Assembly: GCA_022845955.1 (NCBI GenBank)
Contig: AP025576.1
Span: 5,890,001-5,954,000 of the forward strand
Direction of reading: 5' to 3'
DNA from: Lachnospiraceae bacterium
Lineage (GTDB): Bacteria > Bacillota > Clostridia > Lachnospirales > Lachnospiraceae
DNA: 64,000 nucleotides
Shown here: in pieces, positions 34,076 through 43,777 of the stretch
Position numbering within the stretch: the first letter of the stretch is position 1
Layout: the number at the start of each line of letters is the position of its first letter
The notes under the pieces: model-generated
What the model was told of the DNA's origin: nothing
The model's database searches: none
What the model saw: the letters and a program-made list of their open reading frames with translations, nothing else
Position numbers and translations under genes: made by a program

Positions 34076-35245
34076 TCAGGCAAAGTTACAGTATCTGGCC
34101 ATGGACACATCCTGGAAACCCAGTTCCTCCGCTTTGGTCCTGCGCCCATTACATACCGCCTCCACCATAGCAAACAAATCTCCGCCCGCACCTTCCATAG
34201 AACAGATTCCTTCCAATACCCCGCTGCAGTCAAAGTCTGTGTTATCCGCCATTTTTTCGGCTGTCTCCCTGTTTGCAGTCAGCTTTATTACCGGCAGGAT
34301 GGGCGACCCCGTCGGAGTCCCATGACCGGTGGAAAAAATGACTGCCTGAGCCCCTGCTGCCGCCATGCCCAGAATCGATGCGATATCCTGACCGGGAGTA
34401 TCCATTACCACCAGTCCCTTTTCCTTTATCGGCGCGCCATATTCCACCACTTCATTAATCATGCTGCTGCCCGCTTTATGGATACACCCCAGAGACTTTT
34501 CTTCCAGAGTGGTAATTCCTCCTGCTATATTTCCAGGGGTTGGGTTCCCGCTTCTCGGATTTTCCCCCACACGCCTGAAATCTTCCTCATAATCCGCGAT
34601 CATTCGAAGGAGCCGGCGGCTGATTTCTCCATTCCTGCACCTTCCCGCCAATATTTCTTCCGTTCCCAGAAGCTCCGGGGTTTCCGACAATAGCACTGTC
34701 CCCCCTTGTTCCACTACCCTGTCGCAGCAGACTCCCACAACAGGGTTTGCCGCCAGTCCGGAGGTGGGATCGGAACCGCCGCATTCGGTACCGAGAATCA
34801 GCTCCGACAGCGGCGCTTCTTCCCTGCATACGTTCGCGGCATCGGCACACATGTTTTCAGCCAGCTCTGCTATTTTTTTCACGGACCTGATGCTTCCGCC
34901 TTCTTCCCGTATTACCACTGTCTCCAGAGGTTTATTCGTTTTTTTCCGTATTTCCTTTTCCAGCAGTGACGCCTGCACCACCTCGCAGCCGTTTCCCACC
35001 AAAACCGTGCCGTAAATGTTGGGATTTGCCGCAATACCGGACAGCACCTCCAATGTTACCTTTAAATCCCGGCGGCCCAGGGAACAGCCTCCCTGATTGG
35101 CCAGATATACCGCCCCTTTTACATGCTCCGCCGCAAACCTCGCGGTTTCACTTGCACAGAGGGAACAAGGAAGAATCAATACATGGTTTCTGATTCCCAA
35201 TCTTCCGTCTGGCCTCCTGTAACCGCTCATCCTACCATCCATCAT
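34076..35245 (-). CDS. UxaA-family sugar-acid dehydratase, large subunit
   Basis: 389 residues matching the C-terminal part of altronate/galactarate dehydratases. Key pieces: GIRNHVLILPCSLCASETA (about 17-35), ILGTECGGSDPTSGLAANP (about 148-166), NPTPGNIAGGITTLEEKSLG and FSTGHGTPTGSP near residue 305. Split families of this type (SAF-domain small subunit plus this subunit) remove water from sugar acids or release sulfite from sulfolactate, using a metal. It overlaps the small-subunit gene by four bases (ATGA), so the two form one enzyme. In this operon it probably dehydrates an aldonic or similar acid to a 2-keto-3-deoxy acid. Confidence 0.85.
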   Translation of the reverse strand: MMDGRMSGYRRPDGRLGIRNHVLILPCSLCASETARFAAEHVKGAVYLANQGGCSLGRRDLKVTLEVLSGIAANPNIYGTVLVGNGCEVVQASLLEKEIRKKTNKPLETVVIREEGGSIRSVKKIAELAENMCADAANVCREEAPLSELILGTECGGSDPTSGLAANPVVGVCCDRVVEQGGTVLLSETPELLGTEEILAGRCRNGEISRRLLRMIADYEEDFRRVGENPRSGNPTPGNIAGGITTLEEKSLGCIHKAGSSMINEVVEYGAPIKEKGLVVMDTPGQDIASILGMAAAGAQAVIFSTGHGTPTGSPILPVIKLTANRETAEKMADNTDFDCSGVLEGICSMEGAGGDLFAMVEAVCNGRRTKAEELGFQDVSMARYCNFA

Positions 35246-35553
35246 TTACTCTCCACCTTTCCGGGCATTGACGCCAGGCATACACTTTTCAGATTGTGGG
35301 TATGGATCAGGCATCCCGCAGGAATCTCTTCCACCGCCCTGCCAATCACCTGTCCATACTTTAAAACAAGTTCCCCCTTCCTGATATCACGGCAGGCGGC
35401 TTTATGATAACAGGGAATGCTTTCTTTCACCGGCAGACAATGTTTCTGACCCGCTTTTTCATATACAATCCTGTCGCCAACTGCTGCCGGTTCACAAAGA
35501 GTGACTGCCATATCATTATCTTTGATCAGAATCCCCTTCCGCTCCATCCTCAC
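35242..35553 (-). CDS. UxaA-family sugar-acid dehydratase, small (SAF-domain) subunit
   Basis: 103 residues forming one SAF domain: GILIKDNDMAVTLCEPAAVGD and IGRAVEEIPAGCLIHTHNLKS, where the PAG..IHTHN segment is family-typical. It pairs with the large subunit encoded next, which it overlaps by four bases. The frame starts with GTG at 35553, overlapping the upstream oxidoreductase stop by four bases (GTGA); an ATG two codons later (35547) with better ribosome-site spacing is an alternative. Complete fusions of the two parts occur in UxaA and GarD. Confidence 0.82.
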   Translation of the reverse strand: MRMERKGILIKDNDMAVTLCEPAAVGDRIVYEKAGQKHCLPVKESIPCYHKAACRDIRKGELVLKYGQVIGRAVEEIPAGCLIHTHNLKSVCLASMPGKVESK

Positions 35554-38500
35554 CCTTCCTTTCCGTCAGTTTCCCCAATCTTCTTTTCTGCTTTCCGGGC
35601 AAGCTCCTCGTATCTCTCATATCGTTCCCCGGCTTCTCTGCCCGCCTGCTTATACAGCTGCTCTGCCAGTTTGGGATCTTTCTTTTTGAGAGATGCAAAC
35701 CGTACCTCGCTCATCAGGAATTCTTCAAAATCTCCTTCCGGCCGGCCGGAGTCCAGAACAAAGGGATTTTCTCCCCGTGTCTTTCTCCTGGGATCGAAGT
35801 GATAAAGATTCCAATAGCCTGCATCCACCGCACGTTTCTGCTGAAGCTGTGTCTGCCCCATACCGCCTTTCATTCCATGATTGATACATGGTGCATATCC
35901 GATAATCAGCGAAGGACCGGGATAGCTTTCCGCCTCCTGAATAATCCTTACCGCATGGGCCGGGCTGGCTCCCATGGCGATCTGTGCCACATATACATCG
36001 CCGTACTGGATTGCCATCATTCCCAGTTCCTTCTTTTTTCTCTGCTTTCCTGCTGCCGAAAACTTTGCAATAGCTGCCCTGGGAGTCGCTTTGGAAGCCT
36101 GTCCCCCCGTATTGGAATACACTTCCGTATCAAATACCATGATATTGATATCCGCACCGGTGGACAAGACATGATCCAGACCTCCGTAGCCGATATCATA
36201 CGCCCATCCGTCGCCTCCGAATATCCAATTGGAACGTTTGATCAGAAAATCTTCCCTGCTGCATATCTCCGTTACCCCTTCCATATGTATATTTTCTTCC
36301 AGACATGTTATCAGGTTTTCTGCCCGTTCCCTTGTTCCTGCGGCTTCGGCAAATTTATGATTCCACAGGCATATGGCGTCATACAGCCTCTGTTCTTTCT
36401 CATTCCGGTCGTTTCCTTCCAGCCTTTCCTTCAGCTGCAGAAGCTGCTGACGCACTTCCTTTCTTACGGCGCTGTAACCCAGATACATGCCGAGTCCATA
36501 CTCCGCATTGTCCTCAAACAAGGAAAACCCCCATGCAGGTCCATGTCCCTTCTCATCCTTCCGGTAAGGAACCGCCGGAGCGCTTCCTCCCCATACCGTG
36601 GTACAGCCTGCGGAGTTAGAAATCATCATCCGATCCCCGAAAAGCTGGGTTACCAGCCTTGCGTAAGGAGTCTCCCCACAACCTGCACAGGCGCCGGAAA
36701 ATTCAAAGTAGGAAGGAAGGAACTGACTCTCTTTTGTATTAACAAATGCGCCCTCTCCCTTTGGCTTCTTTGTCCTTTTCTGCAGATATTCCCAGACATC
36801 ATTCCCCGTTCCCTTCTCAAAAGGCGCCATTTCCAACGCTTTATCCTTTGCCGGGCATACACTGATACAGTTCCCGCAGCCCGTACAATCCGGCCGGGAA
36901 ATTCCCAGGTAAAAAAATTGTTCCTTACAGCCCGCAGCGAGTTTGGCTTTTTCTCCGATATCCCCCGGTGCTTTTTCTTTCTCTTCTTCTGACAGAAGCA
37001 CCGGACGCAATGCGGAATGAGGACAGACGAGGGCGCATTGATTGCATTGGATACATTGTTCCGGTTTCCATTCCGGCACATAAAGGGCAATTCCTCTCTT
37101 TTCATACTGTGTTGTCCCAAGGGGAAACGTCCCGTCCTCATTACCCTGAAAAGCGCTGACGGGTATCTTGTCACCCTTCTGCCTGTTCATTGGGAGCATA
37201 ATATGGTTGACAAAATGGTTCAGTTCTCCGGATCCGGTTTCTATCCTGACCGTTCCGGGATCCGGACGTTTTCCCTCCGCTCTCAGTGTCTTTACCTCTA
37301 CCTCTTTCAGACATCCGGGCGCAGCATCAATTGCCGCAAAATTCTTTTTAATGACTTCCTGGCCCTGATGACCGTAATTTTTTACCACTTCTTCCTTCAG
37401 ATAACATACCGCCTCTTCCATAGGGATAATTGCGGCTAAAGCAAAAAAAGCGGACTGCATAATCATATTTATCCGATTTCCAAGTCCCAGCTCTCCGGCA
37501 AGGGCAAAGGCATTGAGGGTGAAAAAACGAATCTCTTTTTCCTGTATGGTCCTGATCATTCCGTCCGGCAGGTGCCCCGCCAGTTCTTCATGGCTCCATA
37601 CACAATTCAGCAGGAAAATACCTTTCTTTCTGATCCCCTCCAGCAAATCATACTGTTCTACATAGGACTGATTATGACAGGCTATATAGTCTCCATGGCT
37701 TACCAGATAAGAGGAACGAATAGGACTGCTGCCAAAACGCAGATGGGATACGGTCAGTCCCCCTGATTTCTTGGAATCATAGGAAAAGTAAGCCTGCACA
37801 TACTGATCCGTATGGTTTCCGATAATTTTAATTGCCGATTTGTTCGCTCCCACCGTGCCGTCAGAACCCAGTCCCCAGAATTTGCAGCTTATTGTATTTC
37901 TTGGTTCCGTATCCGGTATGTTTCTTTCCGCAGGCAATGACAAGCCTGTCACATCATCTGTGATTCCTACCGTAAAACCATTCCGGGGTCTCTCCGACTT
38001 CAGGTTTTTTATTATGGAAAGGACATCCCCCGGGGTAAAATCCTTGGACGCCAGGCCATATCTGCCTCCGATTATAAAAGGGGTTCTCCCGCTTCCTGCA
38101 AAAGCGGTGCAGATGTCCTTATAAAGAGGCTCTCCGTCCGCCCCGGGTTCCTTGGTCCGATCCAGCACTGCAATCCGCTTCACCGTTTTGGGAATGGCTT
38201 TCAGCAGATGTTCGCCCGAAAATGGCCTGTAGAGCCTTACCTGTACCAATCCGGCTTTCTCCCCCTGACGGTTCAGATAATCTATGGTTTCCTTAATTAC
38301 CTCACAGGAGGAGCCCATGGCTATCAGCACATAATCCGCTTCTTCATGTCCGTAATAATCAAACAGCTTATAGTATCTTCCCGTCCGTTCACCCAGCCGA
38401 TCCATATAATTCTGCACAATTCCCGGAAGCCTTTGATAGAAGGGATTGATTGCTTCCCTTTCCTGGAAAAAGATATCCGGATTCTGCGTCGTTCCCCGGA

Positions 38501-39161
38501 GAACCGGATGATCCGGGTTCAGCGCCCGGTTCCGGAATTCCTCCAGGGCTTCCCGGTTCAGCAGCTCCTTCAGGACAGCAGGCTCAACCACTTCTATTTT
38601 CTGTATTTCATGGGATGTACGGAAACCGTCAAAAAAGTGGACAAAGGGAAGTCTACCCTCCAGCGCGCACAAATGGGCCAGGCATCCCAAATCCATACAC
38701 TCCTGCACATTTCCGGAGGAAAGAAGCGCCACACCGGTCTGCCGGATACTCATAACGTCCTGGTGATCCCCGAAAATGCTGAGTGCATTGGAAGCCAAAG
38801 ACCGGGCGCTCACATGCAGTACGCCCGGCAGCAATTCTCCGGCTATTTTATATAAGTTGGGAATCATCAGAAGCAGGCCCTGGGATGAGGTATAGGTAGC
38901 GGACAGCGCTCCTGCCTGCAGGCTTCCGTGAAGTGTCCCTGCCGCGCCGCCCTCCGACTGCATTTCCATGAGATTGACCGGACTGCCGAATATATTCTTT
39001 TTGCCTTCCGACGCCCATTTGTCAACCGCCTCCGCCATGGGAGAAGAAGGGGTAATGGGATAGATGGCGGCGACCTCGGTAAAAGCATAGGAGGCCAAAG
39101 CCGCCGCCGTATTTCCATCCATGGTTTCTTTTCTTATCTCTGTATTCATAGTCCGCCTCAT
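35550..39161 (-). CDS. nifJ: Pyruvate (2-oxoacid):ferredoxin oxidoreductase
   Basis: 1203 residues, a full-length single-chain PFOR. Pyrimidine-binding domain I with AAIYPITPSSPMAEA (about 32-46), CoA domain, intact ferredoxin domain with CIQCNQCALVCPHSA (about 695-710) and CTGCGNCISVCPAKD (about 755-769), C-terminal TPP domain with ACAGCGETPYARL and GDGWAYDIGYGGLDHV. It converts a 2-oxoacid plus CoA to acyl-CoA, CO2 and reduced ferredoxin. Its place inside a sugar-acid operon, overlapping the dehydrogenase and dehydratase genes by four bases each, suggests that it may act on a pathway-specific 2-oxoacid rather than only pyruvate. That substrate is inference. Confidence 0.92.
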   Translation of the reverse strand: MRRTMNTEIRKETMDGNTAAALASYAFTEVAAIYPITPSSPMAEAVDKWASEGKKNIFGSPVNLMEMQSEGGAAGTLHGSLQAGALSATYTSSQGLLLMIPNLYKIAGELLPGVLHVSARSLASNALSIFGDHQDVMSIRQTGVALLSSGNVQECMDLGCLAHLCALEGRLPFVHFFDGFRTSHEIQKIEVVEPAVLKELLNREALEEFRNRALNPDHPVLRGTTQNPDIFFQEREAINPFYQRLPGIVQNYMDRLGERTGRYYKLFDYYGHEEADYVLIAMGSSCEVIKETIDYLNRQGEKAGLVQVRLYRPFSGEHLLKAIPKTVKRIAVLDRTKEPGADGEPLYKDICTAFAGSGRTPFIIGGRYGLASKDFTPGDVLSIIKNLKSERPRNGFTVGITDDVTGLSLPAERNIPDTEPRNTISCKFWGLGSDGTVGANKSAIKIIGNHTDQYVQAYFSYDSKKSGGLTVSHLRFGSSPIRSSYLVSHGDYIACHNQSYVEQYDLLEGIRKKGIFLLNCVWSHEELAGHLPDGMIRTIQEKEIRFFTLNAFALAGELGLGNRINMIMQSAFFALAAIIPMEEAVCYLKEEVVKNYGHQGQEVIKKNFAAIDAAPGCLKEVEVKTLRAEGKRPDPGTVRIETGSGELNHFVNHIMLPMNRQKGDKIPVSAFQGNEDGTFPLGTTQYEKRGIALYVPEWKPEQCIQCNQCALVCPHSALRPVLLSEEEKEKAPGDIGEKAKLAAGCKEQFFYLGISRPDCTGCGNCISVCPAKDKALEMAPFEKGTGNDVWEYLQKRTKKPKGEGAFVNTKESQFLPSYFEFSGACAGCGETPYARLVTQLFGDRMMISNSAGCTTVWGGSAPAVPYRKDEKGHGPAWGFSLFEDNAEYGLGMYLGYSAVRKEVRQQLLQLKERLEGNDRNEKEQRLYDAICLWNHKFAEAAGTRERAENLITCLEENIHMEGVTEICSREDFLIKRSNWIFGGDGWAYDIGYGGLDHVLSTGADINIMVFDTEVYSNTGGQASKATPRAAIAKFSAAGKQRKKKELGMMAIQYGDVYVAQIAMGASPAHAVRIIQEAESYPGPSLIIGYAPCINHGMKGGMGQTQLQQKRAVDAGYWNLYHFDPRRKTRGENPFVLDSGRPEGDFEEFLMSEVRFASLKKKDPKLAEQLYKQAGREAGERYERYEELARKAEKKIGETDGKEG

Positions 39162-40219
39162 TTCCGGCCTTCCTCTTCCCCGTCCTGATCCCGGAACACA
39201 ATTCTTCCGGTAACCTGAGGGAAAAGCGCTATCGCCTTTTCCAATTCATCCGGTTTCATCCGCTTTCCAACATAAGAATTCAGATCAATTCTGCCGGTTT
39301 TCAATATATTCATGACTTCTGTCCAGGTCTCATACATACGGCGTCCGAATATGCCGGTCACGTTCAGTTCCTTATAGACCACTCCATACATAAAATTCTG
39401 ATAGGTGAGCGGTTTTTCCACCATTCCCACATGGACAATGGTTCCCGCTATTTTCACAGCCTCCACCGCCTGATTAATCACTTTTTCATTCCCGGTAAAA
39501 TCTATGACGGCATCCACTCCCAGGCCGTTGGTTTCTTTCCTTACTACTTCCACAAAATCTTCCTTCAGGCCGTTGATTCTGACATCCGCCCCTCTTGCGG
39601 CGCTTTCTTCCAGCTTCTGGTCATTGACATCCACTGCAAAAATCTTTACACAGCCTAAAAATCCGGCAATTTCCACCGCCATCTGCCCAATCGTTCCTAC
39701 GCCTGCCACCAGCAACGTCCTGCCGGACGGAGCCGCTTTGGCCACCGCATGCATGGCTGTTGCAAAAGGTTCCAGGATAGCTCCCTGTTCATAGGTCAGA
39801 TTTTCAGGCAGCCGGATAAGCGCTTTTTGATGAAGCGCGATATATTCGGCGAAGCAGCCGTCCACAGTCCTTCCCAGGACACCCATGTGGTTTCCGCATA
39901 TATGCTGGTTTCCCGTCCGGCAGGTTTCACAGTACCCGCAGGGAATATGGGTTTCTCCCGCCACCCTGTCCCCTACGGCAAATCCTTTCACATCTTCTCC
40001 CGCCGCCACAATCTGTCCGGCAAACTCATGTCCCATAACAAAAGGAATGGGATAGCCGGCCTTTTCCACAAGAGGAGTCCATTCATAAACATCCACATCT
40101 GATTTACACAATGCAGAGGCCTCCACTTTAATTAAAACCTCATCCCTTTTTATGGAAGGAATCTCCCTTTCCGTTAAAACTGCCCCTACCTGTCTTTTAT
40201 CCTTAATCCATGCCTTCAT
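39158..40219 (-). CDS. Zinc-dependent alcohol/polyol dehydrogenase
   Basis: 353 residues of the medium-chain dehydrogenase family. Catalytic-zinc segment GHEFAGQIVAAGEDV (about 62-76), structural-zinc site CGYCETCRTGNQHICGN (about 91-107), NAD-binding VAGVGTIGQMAVEIAG (about 163-178). Resembles sorbitol, threonine and other polyol dehydrogenases. The start chosen (MKAWIKDKRQVGAVL) overlaps the upstream stop as ATGA; seven earlier in-frame codons are ignored. It could oxidise a sugar or reduce an aldehyde intermediate such as a 2-oxoglutarate semialdehyde; direction and substrate are inferred only from context. Confidence 0.85.
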   Translation of the reverse strand: MKAWIKDKRQVGAVLTEREIPSIKRDEVLIKVEASALCKSDVDVYEWTPLVEKAGYPIPFVMGHEFAGQIVAAGEDVKGFAVGDRVAGETHIPCGYCETCRTGNQHICGNHMGVLGRTVDGCFAEYIALHQKALIRLPENLTYEQGAILEPFATAMHAVAKAAPSGRTLLVAGVGTIGQMAVEIAGFLGCVKIFAVDVNDQKLEESAARGADVRINGLKEDFVEVVRKETNGLGVDAVIDFTGNEKVINQAVEAVKIAGTIVHVGMVEKPLTYQNFMYGVVYKELNVTGIFGRRMYETWTEVMNILKTGRIDLNSYVGKRMKPDELEKAIALFPQVTGRIVFRDQDGEEEGRK

Positions 40220-41094
40220 ACTATTCTTTCCCCTTTCCATATGTCAGCTGCCTGTTCACTGATCCTGTCATAGTACCAGTCATTGTCTCCTCTGCTTATC
40301 ACTTCCAGCGAGCAGATATCCACATCGCGCAGCATATTTTGCTCCATTAATGCACAAAAATGTTTCCTGATATCCGCAACGGTAAAATCTCCGTCCTTTA
40401 CCCCGAATAAAGGATGCTTATCCCCATACAGCGGATTATTCCTGTTAACCGATACGCTGTTTGCAAGATGCAGATGCCGGATCCAGGGTGCCAGGCTGGC
40501 AAAGCTTGTCTTGACATCCGCTCCCATCTGGGCTACATGGCTGGTGTCAAAAGTGATACCGATACCGCACCCCTGTGTCTGTTCATAAAGCGTTCTGACA
40601 AAAGGTACTTTACCGATAGCCAGTTCCGGTTCCCCTTCCTCGTTAAAAAATTCCAAAGTAATTTCCGGTCCATCCCCGCCGATTCCCGTTCCTATTTCTT
40701 CCAAGGATTGACAGGCCTGGCCCATAAGAGCCTGTCCGTCCTTTTCCTTCCATGCAGGCCCGCTTACAATCAGCATTTTTCCGGCTCCCAAACCCTGGCA
40801 GCGCTCATACATCCTCCTGCAGAATTCCACACTCTTCCTTCTGATCCGTTCCTCCGGGCTGGTAATATCCACACCATCCCTTTTCATAGGAAATCCTGCC
40901 AGAAAAACAGAACACAGATTCCTTTTTTCCAATAGCTTTCTGATTTCTTCCTCTTCTCCGGCTGTCCCCTCAAAATAAAATTCCACACAGTTAAAAATGC
41001 CCTGATCCGCTACTTTTTCCAGTAATTCCTTTAATAAACCGCTGTCATACATAGCCTGCGGATAGACAGCGGTTAAACAAATCCCTTTTTTCAT
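40216..41094 (-). CDS. Sugar phosphate isomerase/epimerase-like TIM-barrel protein (first of two)
   Basis: 292 residues of the xylose-isomerase-like/AP-endonuclease-2 superfamily. Metal ligands appear as Glu in ITLEFFNEEGEP (about residue 150), Asp/His in ITFDTSHVAQMG (about 184-195), His in IRHLHLANS and Glu in ICSLEVISR near the C-terminus. Relatives isomerise or epimerise keto-sugars, dehydrate inosose (IolE) or cleave 3-keto-C-glycosides. It follows the Gfo/Idh/MocA gene with no gap (TGA-ATG), a pairing often seen in keto-sugar processing. Exact reaction unknown. Confidence 0.8.
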   Translation of the reverse strand: MKKGICLTAVYPQAMYDSGLLKELLEKVADQGIFNCVEFYFEGTAGEEEEIRKLLEKRNLCSVFLAGFPMKRDGVDITSPEERIRRKSVEFCRRMYERCQGLGAGKMLIVSGPAWKEKDGQALMGQACQSLEEIGTGIGGDGPEITLEFFNEEGEPELAIGKVPFVRTLYEQTQGCGIGITFDTSHVAQMGADVKTSFASLAPWIRHLHLANSVSVNRNNPLYGDKHPLFGVKDGDFTVADIRKHFCALMEQNMLRDVDICSLEVISRGDNDWYYDRISEQAADIWKGERIV

Positions 41095-42078
41095 TCATCT
41101 GCCCCTTATTGAGGAATCCAGGATCTTCCGGGATATGGCAAGAACCTCTCTCCCTACAGTTATGTCACAGCCTACCGGTATATTTTTCTCAATGCAGGTT
41201 ATGAAATGGCGGTTCTCCTCAAGATACCCCTCTCCCTCCTGAAAAATATCATCCAGGCTTTCACAGACAGCGGTTCCATCCTCAAATTCCGCCGTCAGGC
41301 AGGTAGAATCCCAGATATCTTCCCCTTTAAGCATAACACTTCCTCTGGTACCGATAATTCCTTTCGCATTCCATGCGATGTGGGAGCTCCAGCTTGCTGT
41401 TATGCTTCCGATACCTCCCCCTTCGAAACGCAGGGCGGCGTTCACATTATTATCAAATTGAGGCAGGGAAGCCACCGTTCCCTTTACAAACCCTTCCGCC
41501 TGTATCACTCTTCCTGCCAGAGACTGAAGGAAGTCGATATCATGGGAAAGAGATTCAATAGTCATTCCGCAAACATAACCTGCTGCCGTCCTCCAGCTGT
41601 CGTTCAGTTTTCCCCCAAATCCCGGGCCCGGGCCTATCCGGAAGCAATATGCCGAAACCACATCCCCCAGCCTTCCCTGATCCAGCCATTCCCGTATAAT
41701 CCGATAGCCTTTGCGGAAACGCTGGGTAAAGCCTACCATAAACTGTACGGGCACAGCTTTGGCCGCCAATTCCATTCTCTTTGCATCTTCCAAAGATATA
41801 GCCACCGGTTTTTCCATGAATATATGCTTTTTATTCGCAAGAGCACACTCCACATACTCCCACCTTTTGGAAGGCGGGGTCAGAATATGTACCATATCTG
41901 CCTCAGCGATTGCATGCGCCGGCTCCAAAACGACAGGACAGTCAAACGCTTCTGCAAGCCGTCCTGCATTTTCCGGATTAATATCATATATCCCGCCGAT
42001 CTCCACCCCCAGTTTCCGCAATGCTTCACAATGCTTCCAGGCAATTCCACCTGCCCCAATCAATACTGTTTTCAGCAT
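41095..42078 (-). CDS. Gfo/Idh/MocA-family sugar dehydrogenase
   Basis: 327 residues. N-terminal Rossmann fold with VLIGAGGIAWKHCEAL (about 5-20), HILTPPSKRWEYVECAL and the signature FMEKPVAISLEDAK (about 93-106); C-terminal alpha/beta substrate domain with catalytic-type GMTIESLSHDIDFLQSL. These enzymes oxidise or reduce a sugar or inositol hydroxyl with a tightly bound or free NAD(P). It lies between two TIM-barrel isomerase genes, the set expected for oxidation to a 3-keto or 2-keto sugar followed by isomerisation or elimination. Confidence 0.87.
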   Translation of the reverse strand: MLKTVLIGAGGIAWKHCEALRKLGVEIGGIYDINPENAGRLAEAFDCPVVLEPAHAIAEADMVHILTPPSKRWEYVECALANKKHIFMEKPVAISLEDAKRMELAAKAVPVQFMVGFTQRFRKGYRIIREWLDQGRLGDVVSAYCFRIGPGPGFGGKLNDSWRTAAGYVCGMTIESLSHDIDFLQSLAGRVIQAEGFVKGTVASLPQFDNNVNAALRFEGGGIGSITASWSSHIAWNAKGIIGTRGSVMLKGEDIWDSTCLTAEFEDGTAVCESLDDIFQEGEGYLEENRHFITCIEKNIPVGCDITVGREVLAISRKILDSSIRGR

Positions 42079-42121
42079 TTTTTCCCCTTTCTCAGGAACT
42101 GTCTCAAAGTATACAAGCTCC

Positions 42122-42916
42122 TTACTCTTCCTCCAAAAAGGAATATAACTGCAATGGCTTCTCCCAGTCCTCAGCGGTAAAAGGAACCGTATTACCCGTT
42201 TCCCTTATTTCCGGCGATAGTTCCACCGACATGTAACCACTGTATCCTCTGTCTTTCATCCGTTTCACCATTTCCACATTATCAGTCCCGCCGCAGCCGA
42301 ACCGGCAAAAGCTCTTTGTTCCGAAAATCAGATTTTCTTTTAAGTGGAGATGGTTTATTTTGGGATAAAACCGTTCCATAAAAGTTTCTGTTTTTTCCCC
42401 ATGAGCTTCCAGGTGTCCGCCATCCAGGCATATTCCAATATACGGACTGTCTATCCTTCTGAAAATATATTCGTAATCCTTCTCTCCGGCTAAAACATTT
42501 TGACAGTGATTTTCCAGGGAAAGCTTAACTTTATATTCTTCTGCCGCCTTTTCCACACATTCCAGCTCATAAATAATATCGTCCAGAGAGCCTTCGGGCA
42601 TACCGGATGCCACCACTGTGCTGCAGCCAAGCTCACATGCCGCTTCCATAGCCCTGAGCTTATGTGCCGCATTCAGCGCACGGATTTCCGAAGTGCTTCC
42701 TCCGAATGCGGAGACATGCAGCGCGATAGGTTCCAGGCCATTCTGCCTGCACCGCTCTTTTATGCTCCTGATCCTGGAAGGCGTCAGCGTTTCTCCATAC
42801 CAGCAGTTGAATTCCACCCTGCGGTATCCTGCCTGCGCCGCATGTGCGAACAGACATTTATAATCGTTGTTTTCGAAACCGTCAAACGTTAATGACGAGG
42901 TTGCCAGACGCAGCAT
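42122..42916 (-). CDS. Sugar phosphate isomerase/epimerase-like TIM-barrel protein (second)
   Basis: 264 residues, same superfamily as the 40216-41094 product but clearly diverged. Metal-site residues: Glu in VKLSLENHCQN (about 136-146), Asp/His in GICLDGGHLEAHGE (about 165-178), INHLHLKEN (about 190-198) and Glu in GYMSVELSPE (about 233-242). It begins four bases after the permease stop with its own AAAGGGGTGA site and precedes the Gfo/Idh/MocA gene by 43 bases. Probably isomerises the oxidised sugar; it may also be a lyase. Confidence 0.8.
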   Translation of the reverse strand: MLRLATSSLTFDGFENNDYKCLFAHAAQAGYRRVEFNCWYGETLTPSRIRSIKERCRQNGLEPIALHVSAFGGSTSEIRALNAAHKLRAMEAACELGCSTVVASGMPEGSLDDIIYELECVEKAAEEYKVKLSLENHCQNVLAGEKDYEYIFRRIDSPYIGICLDGGHLEAHGEKTETFMERFYPKINHLHLKENLIFGTKSFCRFGCGGTDNVEMVKRMKDRGYSGYMSVELSPEIRETGNTVPFTAEDWEKPLQLYSFLEEE

Positions 42917-42920
42917 AAAC

Positions 42921-43763
42921 TCACCCCTTTAATCCGCTGGTAGCGATTCCTTCAATCAGCTGCTTCTGGAAAAAGACAAACAGGAGCAGGATAGGTATAA
43001 TGGAAACCGTCGACATGGCAAACATCGCGCCGAAGGCGCTTTTGGCCGTTGGATCCACAAACATCCTCAATGCGAGAGTAACCGTATATTTGTTATTCGT
43101 CCGCAGATAAATAATCTGGGTAAAGAAATCATTCCAGGACCACATAAAAGTAAATATGGTGGTGGTTACCAGCGCCGGCTGGCAGAGAGGAAGAATCACC
43201 TTCCAGAACACCTTATAAGCACTGCATCCATCCACAATAGCCGCTTCGTCCAGTTCTCTGGGAATCCCTCTGATAAATTGAATCAGCAGATAGACAAAGA
43301 AAGCATCTGTTGCCAGAAATTTGGGGATTACAAGAGGGGAAAAGGAATCAATCCAGCCCAGTTTATAGAAATAAACATACTGAGGGACAATAATGGCATG
43401 CTGGGGAAGCATCATAGTCATCATCATCAGGGCAAAAAAGAGGTTTTTCCCTTTAAAATTCAATCGGGCAAATGCAAATGCCGCCAATGTACAGGAAAAA
43501 AGATTACCTATCACACACAACCCGGATACAAGAATGGAATTCAGGAAATAGGTGGAAAAAGTCACCCTTCCATTCGATCTCCAGCCTATTTCATAATTTT
43601 CCAATGTAAATTGTTTCGGTATAATACCCAGGTCGGTAAAAATATCCGATTCCGGTTTAAAGGAACTTCCTACCATCCAGATTAACGGATATAATACCAG
43701 CAGGGCAAAAATGAGGAGGATCGCAAATTTCACCCATTCTGCCGTTTTATTTTTTTTATACAT
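42921..43763 (-). CDS. Carbohydrate ABC transporter permease (MalG type)
   Basis: 280 residues, six predicted membrane helices from FAILLIFALLVLYPLIWM on, and the EAA loop IPRELDEAAIVDGCSAYK (about 169-186). It pairs with the permease at 43778-44659, 14 bases upstream, and the binding protein at 44790-46163. No ATPase gene is in the operon; a shared MsmK-type ATPase is expected elsewhere. It imports the substrate of the 31.9-51.3 kb operon. Confidence 0.92.
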   Translation of the reverse strand: MYKKNKTAEWVKFAILLIFALLVLYPLIWMVGSSFKPESDIFTDLGIIPKQFTLENYEIGWRSNGRVTFSTYFLNSILVSGLCVIGNLFSCTLAAFAFARLNFKGKNLFFALMMMTMMLPQHAIIVPQYVYFYKLGWIDSFSPLVIPKFLATDAFFVYLLIQFIRGIPRELDEAAIVDGCSAYKVFWKVILPLCQPALVTTTIFTFMWSWNDFFTQIIYLRTNNKYTVTLALRMFVDPTAKSAFGAMFAMSTVSIIPILLLFVFFQKQLIEGIATSGLKG

Positions 43764-43777
43764 ATCCTTCCCCCCTG

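Noticed and set aside
35799..36992. 397-codon plus-strand frame opposite nifJ
   Set aside because: Antisense of a clear PFOR gene; composition is Cys/His/Arg-rich and no family motif is present.
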